Source of the DNA: Anthoceros angustus
Lineage: Eukaryota; Streptophyta; Anthocerotopsida; Anthocerotales; Anthocerotaceae
Assembly (NCBI GenBank): GCA_010909165.1
Contig: VJWM01000011.1
Location: forward strand, 1,364,001 to 1,428,000
Reading direction: 5' to 3'
DNA length: 64,000 nucleotides
Both the position numbers and the translations under genes were made by a program. Under the pieces are notes generated by a model. The model did not search any database and had not been told where the DNA came from. It saw only the letters and a program-made list of their open reading frames with translations. Positions within the stretch are counted from its first letter, which is position 1. The number at the start of each line of letters is the position of its first letter. Shown one piece after another: positions 19,140 to 29,723 of the stretch.

Positions 19140-20900
19140 AACGCTCTTATCCTCTTTAGTGAAAAGATGATGGCCGGTTACCATTTCAAACAAGGTAATG
19201 CCGGCGGACCAAATATCATATGGGGCTACCTTATACTTCAATCTTAAACAAACCTCAGGAGCCATCTATATTTGTGTTCCACAATACTAGTTATACTTAG
19301 TACTTGAATCTCCTTTGCAATGAAGTTCGAAATATGCAATTTTTAGAATTACAAAGTTTTTATTCATAAGGGAAAAGAAGACTTTATTATAAAAAAGAGA
19401 TGGGAAAAACCCATCCACCCCAAAACAAAGGGGAAAAAACCCAACGAAGGGCACCATGCCGGGGGGACTAGCCCCCACGATCACGCATTTCAAAACTACC
19501 AACCGCCCGAAGACCTTCGTGGTAAGGGATGTGAAAAGGCCTACTTACCACCGGTGTCGAAGAACCTGCATCCCTCGCGCTCACTGTCGTTCTGTACATT
19601 GCGTTGGCGAGCGCCCTTTGCAGAGCGATGGAAACCCTCTGCCGGAAGAAAGCAACAATACAAGAAAGGCGGAGGCCAACCCCATTCTTGCGGCTATGAT
19701 AAGCCTTGGTGCAAGCCTTGACAAACCTAGAGAAATCCTTGCCCATGGCTCCGTGAGTCTCAATGGCAAGGGGGACGAAGGCGTGGCCGTCATGCATAGG
19801 ACAGTACTAGAAGACCATAGCCATCGCGCATCCCTCCACCGCCCAACCTGGAGGGTTAAGAATAACATGTTCGCAGACACTATCCCAGGTAGGATCGGTT
19901 ACAACCACATCAGCAACCGAAACCTGATCCCCCCGAGTCAAAAATAGATCTGCCCTAAGCGAAACCCCGTTGAGCAAGGTGTAAGGGCGCTCCCTAAATG
20001 GAAGGAACCCGCCTTCCCTAGCAATAGAGAACATGATGTCCCGTACGGCATCATGCGTAGCGATATGCTGCCCACCCGCGGGACAGCGAGCCAAGTGCGT
20101 CCCAAAGTCATCGAGAGGGGCCCCGCAGCTGCAAGTTGAAAGAGAGCAAGCCAGAGGTTGGACCAAGCCAAGGTGAAAACGCACCGCGGTGGAAAAAGTT
20201 CTTTGGTGCGATGCGGGCGCTGAATCTGGGTCGAGCGGAACCTAGGAACTGCCCCTTCCTCGAGCAAGGCGGAGGCAGGCCCGATCCTCGGTGCCGCGAT
20301 CGAAGGTGCACAGGCGGATGATGTCACCTAAAACCTGCATAAGCCGCTTCATTCATAAGTAGATTTCTTAGTTTGATATCACGATGAAAAATGCCCTTAA
20401 TGTGGCAATATTCTAAACCATAATAAGTGGACGAAAACAATGTCTTGCAATGTTTTCATCCAAGCAGCCTCTTTGGGTTATAATTTGGAATAATGTACCA
20501 GTTTGGATCAATTTTTAAACTATGAATATTTTCTTATCGCATTTATATGCAACACATATTTTTACTATATTTGGGTGGTCTAAACCTTTTGGGCACCCTT
20601 ACTCAAGTTCTATTGCATTCTTCAATTTTTTATTCTTAGCGTTATGAAAAGTCTTGATGGCTACTGATTCATGAGTAACATTATTCACGTCCAAGCATAA
20701 CTTCTGCTTGAGCAGCTTTTTCCAACATGGTTTCAATAATCTCATAATGGCCAAGTTTCTGAATCGGACGAGACAATTTGATGTAAGCAGGTTGTCGATT
20801 GGCTACTGTCACACGAGGTAAGCACTTGCATTTATATGAGCACTTCCTCAACAGATAACTAAGCAAAACAAATATTATATGTAAATATAGATGCAAACCA
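19140..20900 (-). pseudogene. Ser/Thr protein kinase pseudogene, interrupted by a retroelement
   Basis: Minus-strand pieces appear in kinase order. LGHYEIIETML (about 20745-20770) is followed after a shift by VAIKTF (the ATP-lysine motif, about 20650-20675), DHPNIV (about 20575-20595), CHIKGIFHRDIKLRNLLMN (catalytic loop, about 20350-20410), LKIAYFEL (decayed DFG region, about 19310-19340), CGTQI-stop-MAPEVC (subdomain VIII, about 19250-19285) and DIWSAGITLFEMVTG (subdomain IX, about 19180-19225). Reading frame changes and a TAG in place of the tyrosine of YMAPE show that it is inactive. A 980-bp retroelement sits between HRD and DFG (19371-20350). The subfamily is not clear; HRDIKLRN and the VGT-Y-MAPE form fit CAMK/SnRK-like kinases. 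Confidence 0.8.
19371..20350 (-). mobile_element. Retroelement 3' end, copy 2, with 9-bp target duplication
   Basis: Flanked by direct repeats ATTCATAAG (19362-19370 and 20351-20359), so the insertion is 980 bp and 5'-truncated. Minus-strand frame 20184-19807 gives CSCGAPLDDFGTHLARC, HDAVRD, RADLFLTRGDQVSVADVVVTD. Frame 19797-19468 continues with HDGHAFVPLAIETHG and VSIALQRALANA. This is the same protein tail as copy 1 (8310-9549), and here the knuckle-to-VADVVV part is uninterrupted. The 3' UTR keeps the GATGGG/CCCATC hairpin (19399-19415) and ends AATAAAGTCTTCTTTTCC. Confidence 0.85.
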
Positions 20901-22020
20901 AGATATTATTACTAATTACTTACTTAAAGATAAGTAATAAGATTAATTAACACAAATCAAACACTAAACCCAAGCGCTCAGATTAATGTCACACGGCATG
21001 ACACTATCCGTTGTTGTCCTTTTGATTTGGAATTTGCTCGTTGAGTTCATGACACATCAGCTCTTGCCCTACTGGTAGGGAGCTTGCCCATTAGTTTTCG
21101 GTGCACCCGCTATTGCCTTGTTGATTACCACAATGACTCGGATTTCGAAGTCTTGGTTAAGAGTAGATGCAAGAGGTAGTAAGAGCACAGCCACCGGTTT
21201 AGTTAGCCGCTCAAGAAGTAGCGGGTTAATAGTTGGATTGAGCAAGACCTCCGATATATAGCCACGCTCTAAAGATTCATTTTTCAAAATATAAGGACTC
21301 AAGGTTCTTGGTCTATCGCAAAATATAATGCTGGCTCAAAGGATAAAGAAATTCCTTCTTTTCTTCGACAAAGAAAAATAAAACTCCTTTTCTTCGTCAA
21401 AAAAAATGAAACTCCTTCCTTAATCTTTGGAAAGGGGATGTTAATGCAGTTAGGGAGTACATAAACTCCTTCCTTGGTTTTTGGGGAGGGGATGCTCCTT
21501 CCTTGGTCTTTGGGAAGGGGATGTTAATGCAGATACGGAGTACTTGACCAGATAGACCGTAAACCAAGGAATAAACTCTCATGGGGTGTAACATGAGGAT
21601 GCCACACTTTAGCACCAAAGAGTAGAGGACACTTGATTGTAATTAGAGAGTAATAAAAGAGTTAAATTTGAAACTCAAAAGTTAGATTTTACTTTCTTTA
21701 TACTTAGATAATAAATACCTAGATATTTTAATAATCAATAGTAATATTTAATATAATAAGATTTATTAATAATTATATATATTTAAAATAAAATAAATGA
21801 ACTGATAATTATATTTATCTAAGTATGGGAAGCATGATGAGTAGGCAGCAAATGTAGTTTGGAACCTTGGGTTAGTCCCCTAGGCATGTGCCCTTCGTTG
21901 GGTTGTTCCCCGTTTTTTTTGGAGGTAGATGGGATCTCCACCTCTTGTTTTTACATACGTTTGGAACCTAGGCGACGGCGGCGAGTGACCAGTAGATGGA
22001 TCGACAGCCCTAAAGAGGCC
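20900..22020. other. Gene-poor AT-rich stretch with small tandem duplications
   Basis: 21345-21545 repeats AAACTCCTTCCTTGGT and GGGAAGGGGATGTTAATGCAG two to three times. 21650-21830 is very AT-rich. A 77-codon minus frame at 21069-21302 is not recognised. 21870-21960 is a decayed third copy of the retroelement 3' UTR (TAGTCCCCTAGGC...GGTAGATGGGATCTCCACCTC), plus strand. Confidence 0.5.
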
Positions 22021-22449
22021 ACGTGACGGGTAACAGCGAAAGCAGCATTTTCATGGACCATGGATGGTTACTTCCGAACGCGGGAGGTTGTCGTCTTCTT
22101 TCTCTTGCCTGCGCAAGCTCAAGCCCAAGCTCAACTTATTGCTCTTGGTATTGCTCTGCCATAGCTCTCAGGAGAATTGTGAGCTTGGGAGTTTGTGATC
22201 TCAGATAGCCGCGTCATTCAGGCATCCCTGTAGATCTTTCTGTATGTGGACTTGAGTAATGCTACTGGAGGGGAATTCTTGTACGTGTAGCCCAGGTGTG
22301 GCATACACTGTGTATCACAATTGAGATCTGAAGGTCCCATCAACATATAGCAGGTCGCATTGCCTGTAGGGTATGCTTTGAAACCTCTATCGAAGATAAC
22401 ACCCCAAAGACAATGTGTCCCTGGATTCCACGTCAGTTGTTGCTGTGAA

Positions 22450-24719
22450 TCAACCAGTATGCACAGGGTTGAGAACAGGGTGAGGAGGATTGTGCCGGCT
22501 CCATGCTACTTGCACAACAGCCGCCTCTAGGAATTGCAAGGCAGGTGTACCTGCTTTCACGCATCTGGGAGTTTTGTACTGCCACGTTGATGCTCCCAGC
22601 GTGGCCCCAGTCCGCTGGGCCAGCTCCCGGAAGCTTCCAGACTCCACAATGCGCAGCTCCAAAGGAGCAATTGTCCCGATATTCCGTCCTCTCCTGTATG
22701 GCTCACTCAGTGCCGCTTCGATTGCGTTGCAGCATTTCTCCAGTTGAGCCATACTCACAGCCTGCCCGTCTGGCTGGATGAGTTCCCAGAAAATAACGTA
22801 ATGGCCAGGGATGGAGGCCACGCTTGCCGCACTGCTATAGTCAACCAGCTGGACATCTGGTGGGAGTTCCTGCTTGGCGGCAGCGATCAGCACGCGCATG
22901 AGCTCTAATTCCTCTGTTTTGTCCGTGCTGATGCTCAGAATCACGTTCTTCCTACCCATAATCCTGACCAAGGGAGTTGAGTGGTAAAACCCCACGCATT
23001 TCACAATGTCCCCAATCCGGTATCTCCACAAACCTGCACCACAGGTCAAAGCAAACCATGATGACGAGCAAACTCTTTCGTCACTGTTCACCAACCGGGA
23101 AGAGATGAGTAGATCTTTAGCCTTACCATCCACTCACCAGCGAAATTGGTGACCACCAATTCATACTGTCGTCCCTCCCTGACAGCTGCGAGGTCAATCG
23201 GCTCGAGGACGCTCTGCACGGATTGCTCCTCATCCAGCTCAAGGAACTCAAAGTAAACAACATCCGTCATTAAAGCGTAGGCAACCTCCCTTGGAGGGAC
23301 ATTGAGATTGCTATTGATCCCCAAGTAGCCTTCTGATGCACCATAAACTTGCGACCAAATTTGGATCTGACCCCCAGTGAGGAACTCTACGTGGTCGACA
23401 TACTGCTCCATGGAGCCAGTGGTAATGCAAGTCACCAACTTCACATTTGGCCAGAGTCGAGGTATGATGCCCTTCCACGACTCCTTACTGCATTCCTTTC
23501 TGATAGAGCGAGCAACATCCTTATCAGCGTTCATCAGCAGCCTAGACAAGGATGCACGGAGGGCAGCATCTGTGATACGGCTGCTCAGCTTGCCTTCTTC
23601 TATGTCACTGCATATCTCCTCCCACCACTGCTTGAGGTTGCCGAAGACATTGGCCACACCTGAAGCAAATGCCACACTTATTTCACTCACCTGCGGGGAG
23701 TGGATCAAGCCGCAGACAAGATGGCAGTAGATTGCCTGTTCGTAGTCGTCGCAAAGGATAACCTCTATCGGACTTGTCAGCACCTTGGACAAGTCTAAAT
23801 CCGTTGGTGCGTTGCCAAATCTCTTCTTTAGAAGGCAAGTTACTACTGTCCCCACTTTCAGGCCCCCTGGACTGCTTGACTGTGTGCCTATCGAATATAA
23901 CAGCATTCGCGGGCCCGACGCCTTGCCTGTGATTTCTCGATCTGCATGTCTGAGCCACATTTGAAATAGGATGTGCGGTTATTTCACGGTATGCATCACT
24001 CTTCTTCTCAAAATTGATGCTCGCAAGCAAGATGCAAATACTTAGCCTAGCTAGCTAACCCTGGGCCGGGGTTGCAATTACTAGCTAGCCAGCCCTATAA
24101 TGTGTAGCCTTAACCGAGATGTCTCCAGGAACAAGATTGCAAGGTTCTTTGTCACAGCTTACTGCTCAAAAACTTCAAGGTAGGAAAAATATCGGTCGGT
24201 GGCCTCTTGCTGCGACGCAGTAACCGGGAAGGCCTTGCGCTTGCCTGCGGATGTTCCCGAACTGCTCACCAGGAAACAAGAATATCGTTACTTCAGGCAC
24301 GGATGGAAAAAAAAAATCACAAACCACTGGAAATGCTTTCTTCAAGAAGAAGGACATGGAAACACTACTGCGCACTCCCTTTGCTCACGAGCAGTTCAGC
24401 ACCTGACAAAAAATTCAGTAGTATCCTCGGAACACAAAATGTGAGCAGTGTGATCTTGCATCAGCCGCTCAATGTCGTCAGCCACCGCATCGTAATCGAT
24501 CACCGGAATACAGGAGCGGAAGGACTCCAAGTCGGTTCTGCCATTGAGCCCGTGCCTTCGGAGGTACTCGCAGTCCGCGTTCTTGCGGAGCAAATTCTCC
24601 AGCAGCTTACTTTGCACTTCCCCTGCGTTCTCCACCGAATTGAGCAACGATGCGGCAACCGCAGATGCCGCCATGTTCCAGAGCGCAGCCCCGTTCGAGG
24701 CTGGATGCTCATGACACAA
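22450..24719 (-). CDS. GH3: GH3 acyl-acid amido synthetase, intact, 4 exons
   Basis: GH3 enzymes adenylate carboxylic acids such as indole-3-acetic or jasmonic acid and join them to amino acids, which controls free hormone. Exons on the minus strand: 24719-24403, 24261-24163, 23949-23138 and 23033-22450, all with GT-AG introns (141, 213 and 104 nt). The sum is 1812 nt, 603 residues, the normal GH3 length. Exon 2 holds the ATP-binding SSGTSAGKRK motif, created across the exon 1/2 join. Exon 3 has GIIPRLWPN, QVYGASEGYLGIN, VVYFEFLELDEEQ and YELVVTNFAG. Exon 4 has LWRYRIGD, LSISTDKTEELELM and IPGHYVIFWEL. A later ATG at 24674 has a better context and would remove 15 residues. A TATA-like GTATAAG lies at 24802-24808. 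Substrate cannot be told by eye. Confidence 0.9.
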
Positions 24720-25357
24720 AGCCCCAGCCTCATATACATTTCACCTTCCCCGTTCTTTCCTGAGCAGTCTAGGCCACGGCTCCTCCTCTCCATTAAAAAA
24801 TCTTATACACCGGCTCCTCGATATCTCGGATCCTTCTGAATTGCATGATAGAGGACGCTTGTGGTGCGCATCGCCGTCGTCTGCGCCGGACCGGGACGGG
24901 CTGACGAGAACATTATTCACCTGATTCAACTGTCTGTTTGTCGGACATGCAGTCTTCCTCGTCGTCCTCCGAAGCCACTGCATTCTTACATTGCGCGCCT
25001 CGTGTTCCCCACAAAACGCACCTCAACCCTCAACAACAAAAAAAACGCACCTCCGCATCTTCCAGAGATTCGCCGGCCAACGGCTGTAATTTGTCATCTG
25101 TTCACATTACAGTTGTGGGCCTCCCGATTCCCCAGTCCCAAGCTTTCATCACCTGTCCTTGCTCGCAACGTCGCCACACGCGCTGAACGAATGGCAGCAG
25201 CCTGAAGGAAAGCGGAAGGGAACCGTCGAAGCAGCTTCCCATTCATAGATGTGGTGCGAATCCCCGTTCCCACGATGGCGTTCTCGTTCGCATATAAACG
25301 AGCTGCTGCTGCCTGGCCGGCCACGACTCTGTAATCTAAACGTTGCGGCCCGGAACA
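24720..25357. promoter_or_regulatory. Shared upstream region of divergent GH3 and lipocalin genes
   Basis: 638 bp separate the start codons. Minus-strand TATA-like GTATAAG at 24802-24808 serves GH3; plus-strand ATATAA at 25292-25297 serves the lipocalin. Candidate auxin-response cores: TGTC at 24931, TGTCGG at 24939-24944 overlapping an inverted GACA (24944-24947), about 215 bp upstream of the GH3 ATG. GH3 genes are classical auxin targets; the sites here are inferred from the motif only. Confidence 0.5.
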
Positions 25358-26815
25358 ATGGCGAGAACACGGGCTGCTTGGCTGCCTGTCCTTGCATTCC
25401 TGGCGCTGCTGGCCGCACCTGGGGAAGGCTATGCGGCCTCCAACTGCTCGGCCTCATTCACGGCCACTACGTGCCCGAATCCCCCGACCGTCCGGGGCTT
25501 CGATCTCTCTGCGTACGTCGGGAAGTGGTACGAGATCGGCAGCACGGCCAGGTTCAAGCTGGGCACCGAGTCCGGCTTGGTCTGCATCTTCGCCAACTAC
25601 ACCCTGGCCGAGGCCCCCACGCCCACCCAGGGCGCTAATGTCACCGTCGTCAATTCGAGCTTTCAGGTACAACATTGGCGAATTCAGGACGTACTGGGTT
25701 CCTTGTGTGAGACCTTGAGGGGCGAGGCCTTGTTTCGGTTTCACTAACAAGCATGTCGATTGACGACTTGGAGTGGGTGATCTCTTGCAGGTGTTGGGCC
25801 CGATAGCTTCTCAAGGAGTGGCGTTGATCCAGGCCAGCCTGCAGGAGATCTGTTCTGCAGCCCGAGCATTGTGCTCCGCGGTTGGTCCAGTCGGGCCCAT
25901 CTCGCAGGCCGTTGCGCAGGTGAAAAAGGTGAGATCTGGCCTCGTCGGGCAGGACGCCCAGACTCTTGCTTCCGCGGTTGCCAACATTTCCGAGGCGCTG
26001 GCGTCCTTGCAAGACCTGGTGAGTCCCCTGTCGGAGAAGGTGAAGGCAGCTACCATCCAGGCCGGGGCGCTGAGCCAGGCAATCGGGAGCAAGGCCGGGA
26101 GCTTGAAGGAGTTCTCCGACATTGCCAAGGGTTTGGAAACTGGAGTGTTTAGCACTCTGAAGACTGTGGGGAAGATCTCACGTGCCCGAGAGCAGATTAT
26201 CTCGGTACGCCGCAGCTCCTGTTCTCCAACTGTGTTGCAGCTGTAGTGAGTGCTCTTCTCACATGACTTGGGGTGCGGCAGGTTGCCAACAAGCTGCTGG
26301 CTGGATCTCCGAGCGACGCGGAAGCAGCCTTCTTGCTAACCCTCGCCGGTACCCAGATCTGGGCTCAAGAAGAGGCCATCAGTTTGCAGAACGTGGAGAT
26401 CGCTTTGGGGAGCCAGAAGCTCCTGGATGTTGCCGAGGACCTGGTGGCAGCGGACAATTCCAGCCCGTCGCAGCGCTCCTCCCTCACTGGATTTGCAGAG
26501 CAGAGTGTCTCGGATCCCGCCAAGCTCAACGTCTTCTTCCCCATCCCTGGAGAGCCGCTCACATCAGGACCTTACTGGGTTGTGGCCATCACTGGGGAGG
26601 CAAGCCAGGGCTACCAGGCTGCCCTCGTCTTCTCGTGCACCCAGTTGTCCGAAGGGGAGGTAGACACCGGCCTTTTCATCCTGTCCAGAACCCCGACATT
26701 GTCCCCGAATGTGACCAACTCCCTGTTAGCAAAGGCAGAGGAACTCGGATTCAACTTTAGCTGCGATAATCCTTTCCTCTTCACTGTACAGGATCATCCA
26801 AACTGCCAAAATTGA
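25358..26815 (+). CDS. Secreted lipocalin-like protein with an inserted helical domain
   Basis: Three exons, all phase 0: 25358-25666, 25791-26204 and 26282-26815, with GT-AG introns of 124 and 77 nt; 418 residues. The start ATG has a strong plant context (AACAATGGC). Residues 1-27 form a signal peptide with a Leu/Ala core. Residues 45-85 carry the lipocalin first motif (GKWYEIGS) and an FANYTL strand. Exon 2 (residues 104-241) is almost all helical and Ala/Ser/Val-rich (for example ATIQAGALSQAIGSKAG). Exon 3 ends with lipocalin-like strands: GPYWVVAITG, AALVFSCTQ, LFILSRTPTLSPN and a closing cysteine near NC. So about 200 residues are placed between early and late strands of the barrel. Family lipocalins are about 180 residues without it. 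Ligand unknown; secretion or lumen targeting is inferred from the signal. Confidence 0.75.
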
Positions 26816-28190
26816 CTCCTGTAGAAGGAGGGCACTCGTGCATATATCTCACGTGTCACAGCAACGCAGTACCATGTACTGCCTATCAACACACCCTTCG
26901 GGTCTCCAGCATTCGCTTGGTTTTCCGGTATCTTTTCTTCCAGGACTTCTGGGAGACCTTTACTCCACTGCTGGCAAAGAGTCTCGCCTTGAACACCAGG
27001 CAAGGTCAGCAATGACACTCATGTGAGCAGCCCGGCAGAGGAATAATAACAGGCCTGTACCTCGGATTCATCTACCCCAACAGAGTGAACTGCTAACAAG
27101 TTCTCCCCAAGGAATTTTATGTTGTCAAGGTGAGTAACACGTCCCGTGTTGCACATTCCGAGTGTCCCCCACCCACTCGTTCTCGAATGGTATCTCAGCC
27201 ACATGCTGTTCCGCGATGTCAAGATCAGTGGACGGAACCTCAATGTGGAATCCAGGCAACCAACAGTCCATGGGAGTCTGCCGGTACCATGTGGATTCCA
27301 GTGTTATTCTGATCCGCGGCCTGTTTCGTCCGGAACAACAGGTTGTCAGTGGCGTTCAGAATCTGCCATCTGCCTTAGGGCCAAACAGAGAATCCTCCTT
27401 TGGCCGAACAGAGCTGGTCCTTGGGATTACAGACTGCTGCAGGCCAACTGCGATGGACTGACCTGTGGTGTTGGAAGTGAAAGGTACTGGAGTCCTGTGC
27501 ATGGCTTGTGGCACAATTCATGAGTCGTGGTAAGCAAAAGGCACTGGAGTCCTTTGCATGGCTGGTGGCACAATTCATGACTCGTCCTTCTGTCACACGG
27601 AAACTCGGTGCCGTATGTGATGCTGCGTACATCCCATCTAAGGAGGGTTAGCTTGGACAGGCATTGGGCTGGTCGACTTAGAGGTTTGGGCCATGAAGTT
27701 CTATTCCAGGGATGTAGACGTCCAACCACCTGTGAGAGCTAGGTCTTGTATTCCAAGGAAGGCCCTCCTGAGGATGCGCTAGTGTAAAACACAGCACATT
27801 GTCAAAACAGGGCTCAGCCTGGAGTTGAACACTTCTTTTCGGACCTTAATGGCCTGCTGCCCTTCAGGACGTATAAGCAGAAGCAAGAAGGAGGTGTCCA
27901 GCCGCCGCATATTAGGCACACCTGTTCTTGGGGTGCTATAAGCGTGCAGGAGCTTAGCAGACCTGCGGCACAATTCATGGGATAGGCTCGTCCATGCGTG
28001 TGTGAGCTGCGAGGGAATTTGAGAGGCTGGAGATGTGTTTCATAGAACAGTGTGTAAGAAATATGGCCAGTCTCTGAGAGCTGGTTTGAAATTGCGCAGG
28101 AGGGTCACAATGTTCAAGGCGTACCCAACAAGAGTGTGCCGAATCACAGCACCAGGACGTACAGGCATTGACTTTACGAACCTATGTAAA
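26816..28190. other. No intact gene; possible gene remnant
   Basis: A consensus donor (TGTCAAG|GTGAGTAAC, about 27129) and acceptor (ATCTCAG|CCACATG, about 27200) frame short open pieces such as RDVKISGRNLNVES, which suggests an old plus-strand gene that I cannot name. 27476-27595 is a tandem duplication of about 60 bp (GGCACAATTCATGA, GGAGTCCTGTGCATGGC). Nothing else is supported. Confidence 0.35.
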
Positions 28191-28197
28191 GGGTGCC

Positions 28198-29723
28198 TCA
28201 TCCAGTTGGCCTGCACGGCCCAGGACATCTCCCATGTACATATTTGTAGTGCTGCACCGTCGGGGTGATGCCGTAGTACGTGAGAATACTAGAATGGGCT
28301 GCCTCGGACTCCATATAATCACATCGTGTGATTAGATCGATACAGACAAGGCAGCCATGGAACACTCTCTGAGCATCCTGTAAGCTGCCACACTTCGCAT
28401 ACATGCTTACCAAACTGTTGCCGATAAACACATCACCTTGATGGCCTCGTTCTCTGATTTGCACATAAAGCTGCTTCCCCTTCTCCAAAGCTGGGGATCC
28501 CACATTTCCACATGCCCGCAGTAGGGACAGAAGTGTCAGATATCCTGCTCATTTTCTTGCAGAGCTCTGTAAAGATGAAGCGCCTCTTGGCCCTTGCCCT
28601 GCTGGGAATACAGAAATATCATGGTATTCCACGTCACCACATCTTTTGTCCCGAGTGCATCAAATACTCTTCGGCAGTCTTCCAAGCTGCCACACTTTGA
28701 ATACATGTTTACCAAACCATTGGCTACGAGCATATCAGTTTCATGTCCTCCTTCGTGAATTTGTGTACGAAGCAGCTTCCCCTTCTCCAATGCAGGGGGA
28801 CCCACTCCGGCACAAGCCTGCAAGAGGGACACAAATGTCACGGAATTGGGTATAGCAACGCCTTCTTCTTGCATGACACCATAGAGGTAAAGGGTTTCTT
28901 GGCACCATCCATGTTAAGATACCCTGCAATTAGAACGGTCCATGTTACCACATCTTTTCGGACAAGGCCATCACACATTCTCTGTCCATGCTCCCACACT
29001 TTGCATACATGTTTATCGAACTGTTTGCGACAAACACATCAGCCTGATATCCTCGTTCCCTACTTTGTGCATGGAGCTTCTTCCCCTTCTCCAAAGCTGG
29101 GCTGCCTACATTTGCACATGCTTGCAGGAGGGACACAAACGCCACAGCATTCGGTACAGCGATGCCTTCTGCTTCCATTGTACTGTAGAGACGAAAGCCT
29201 TCATTTTGCATACATGTTTACCAAGCTATTCCAGACAAACAAGTGAGGCTCCGCCCCAATGGCCAACACATCAGAATGCACCTGCTTCCCCTTGCACAAG
29301 CCTGAAGGGCTGCCACAAACACATGCCCATCCGGCTCGACACTTGACCTGCCCATCTCATAATACAGTTCTAAGGCCTGCTTGTCCTCTCCATTTTTAAC
29401 ATGCGCAGAAATTATGGAAGACCACATAAAGGCATTTGGTTCGGCAACCATGGTGAACACATCCATCGCGTCTTGCAACCTACCATGCGAGGTATACATC
29501 CGCAGTATGTGGTTGCACAGGAACGTATCCAACTGGTACCCCTTTTCACGATCAAAGAATGGAGGCGGCGACCCGAAATAAGATATTTCTTCAACAAACA
29601 CTCCTTCAGGACAGTACAGAAAAGAGCTGTGTTAATAAAACACTCTGTCTGCACCATCACTCCCAAAGCCTCGACAGCCTCAGCGAGGTAACCCTCACGA
29701 CACAGCCTGCGAACAAATCTCAA
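28198..29723 (-). pseudogene. PPR (PLS-type) pseudogene, N-terminus to E region
   Basis: Minus-strand frames in order give a PPR N-terminus (CREGYLAEAVEALG, 29680), HILRMYTSHGRLQDAMDVF (about 29440-29520), three PLS blocks (LLQACANVGSPALEKGKKLH; LVNMYSKCGSLEDCRRVF; LVSMYAKCGSLQDAQRVF) and an E-region trace YGITPTVQHY (28260). At least five frame breaks occur and blocks are missing or fused (HSSILTYYGI follows a PPR half-motif directly). It belongs to the same subfamily as the PPR genes at 29.7-32.0 and 47.5-49.4 kb (QACASVG.PALE.GK signature). No DYW domain remains. Confidence 0.8.

Noticed and set aside
19581-19880. Minus-strand 99-codon frame and plus-strand 163-codon frame
   Set aside because: Other-frame shadows of the retroelement copy 2 protein tail.
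23960-24030. Frame shift in the GH3 gene near 23968
   Set aside because: The apparent break lies in intron 2; with the acceptor at 23950 the exons join in frame and give a full-length 603-residue protein.
27019-27523. Aspartic protease or second lipocalin gene
   Set aside because: Only short fragments around one plausible intron; no catalytic or family motif could be shown.
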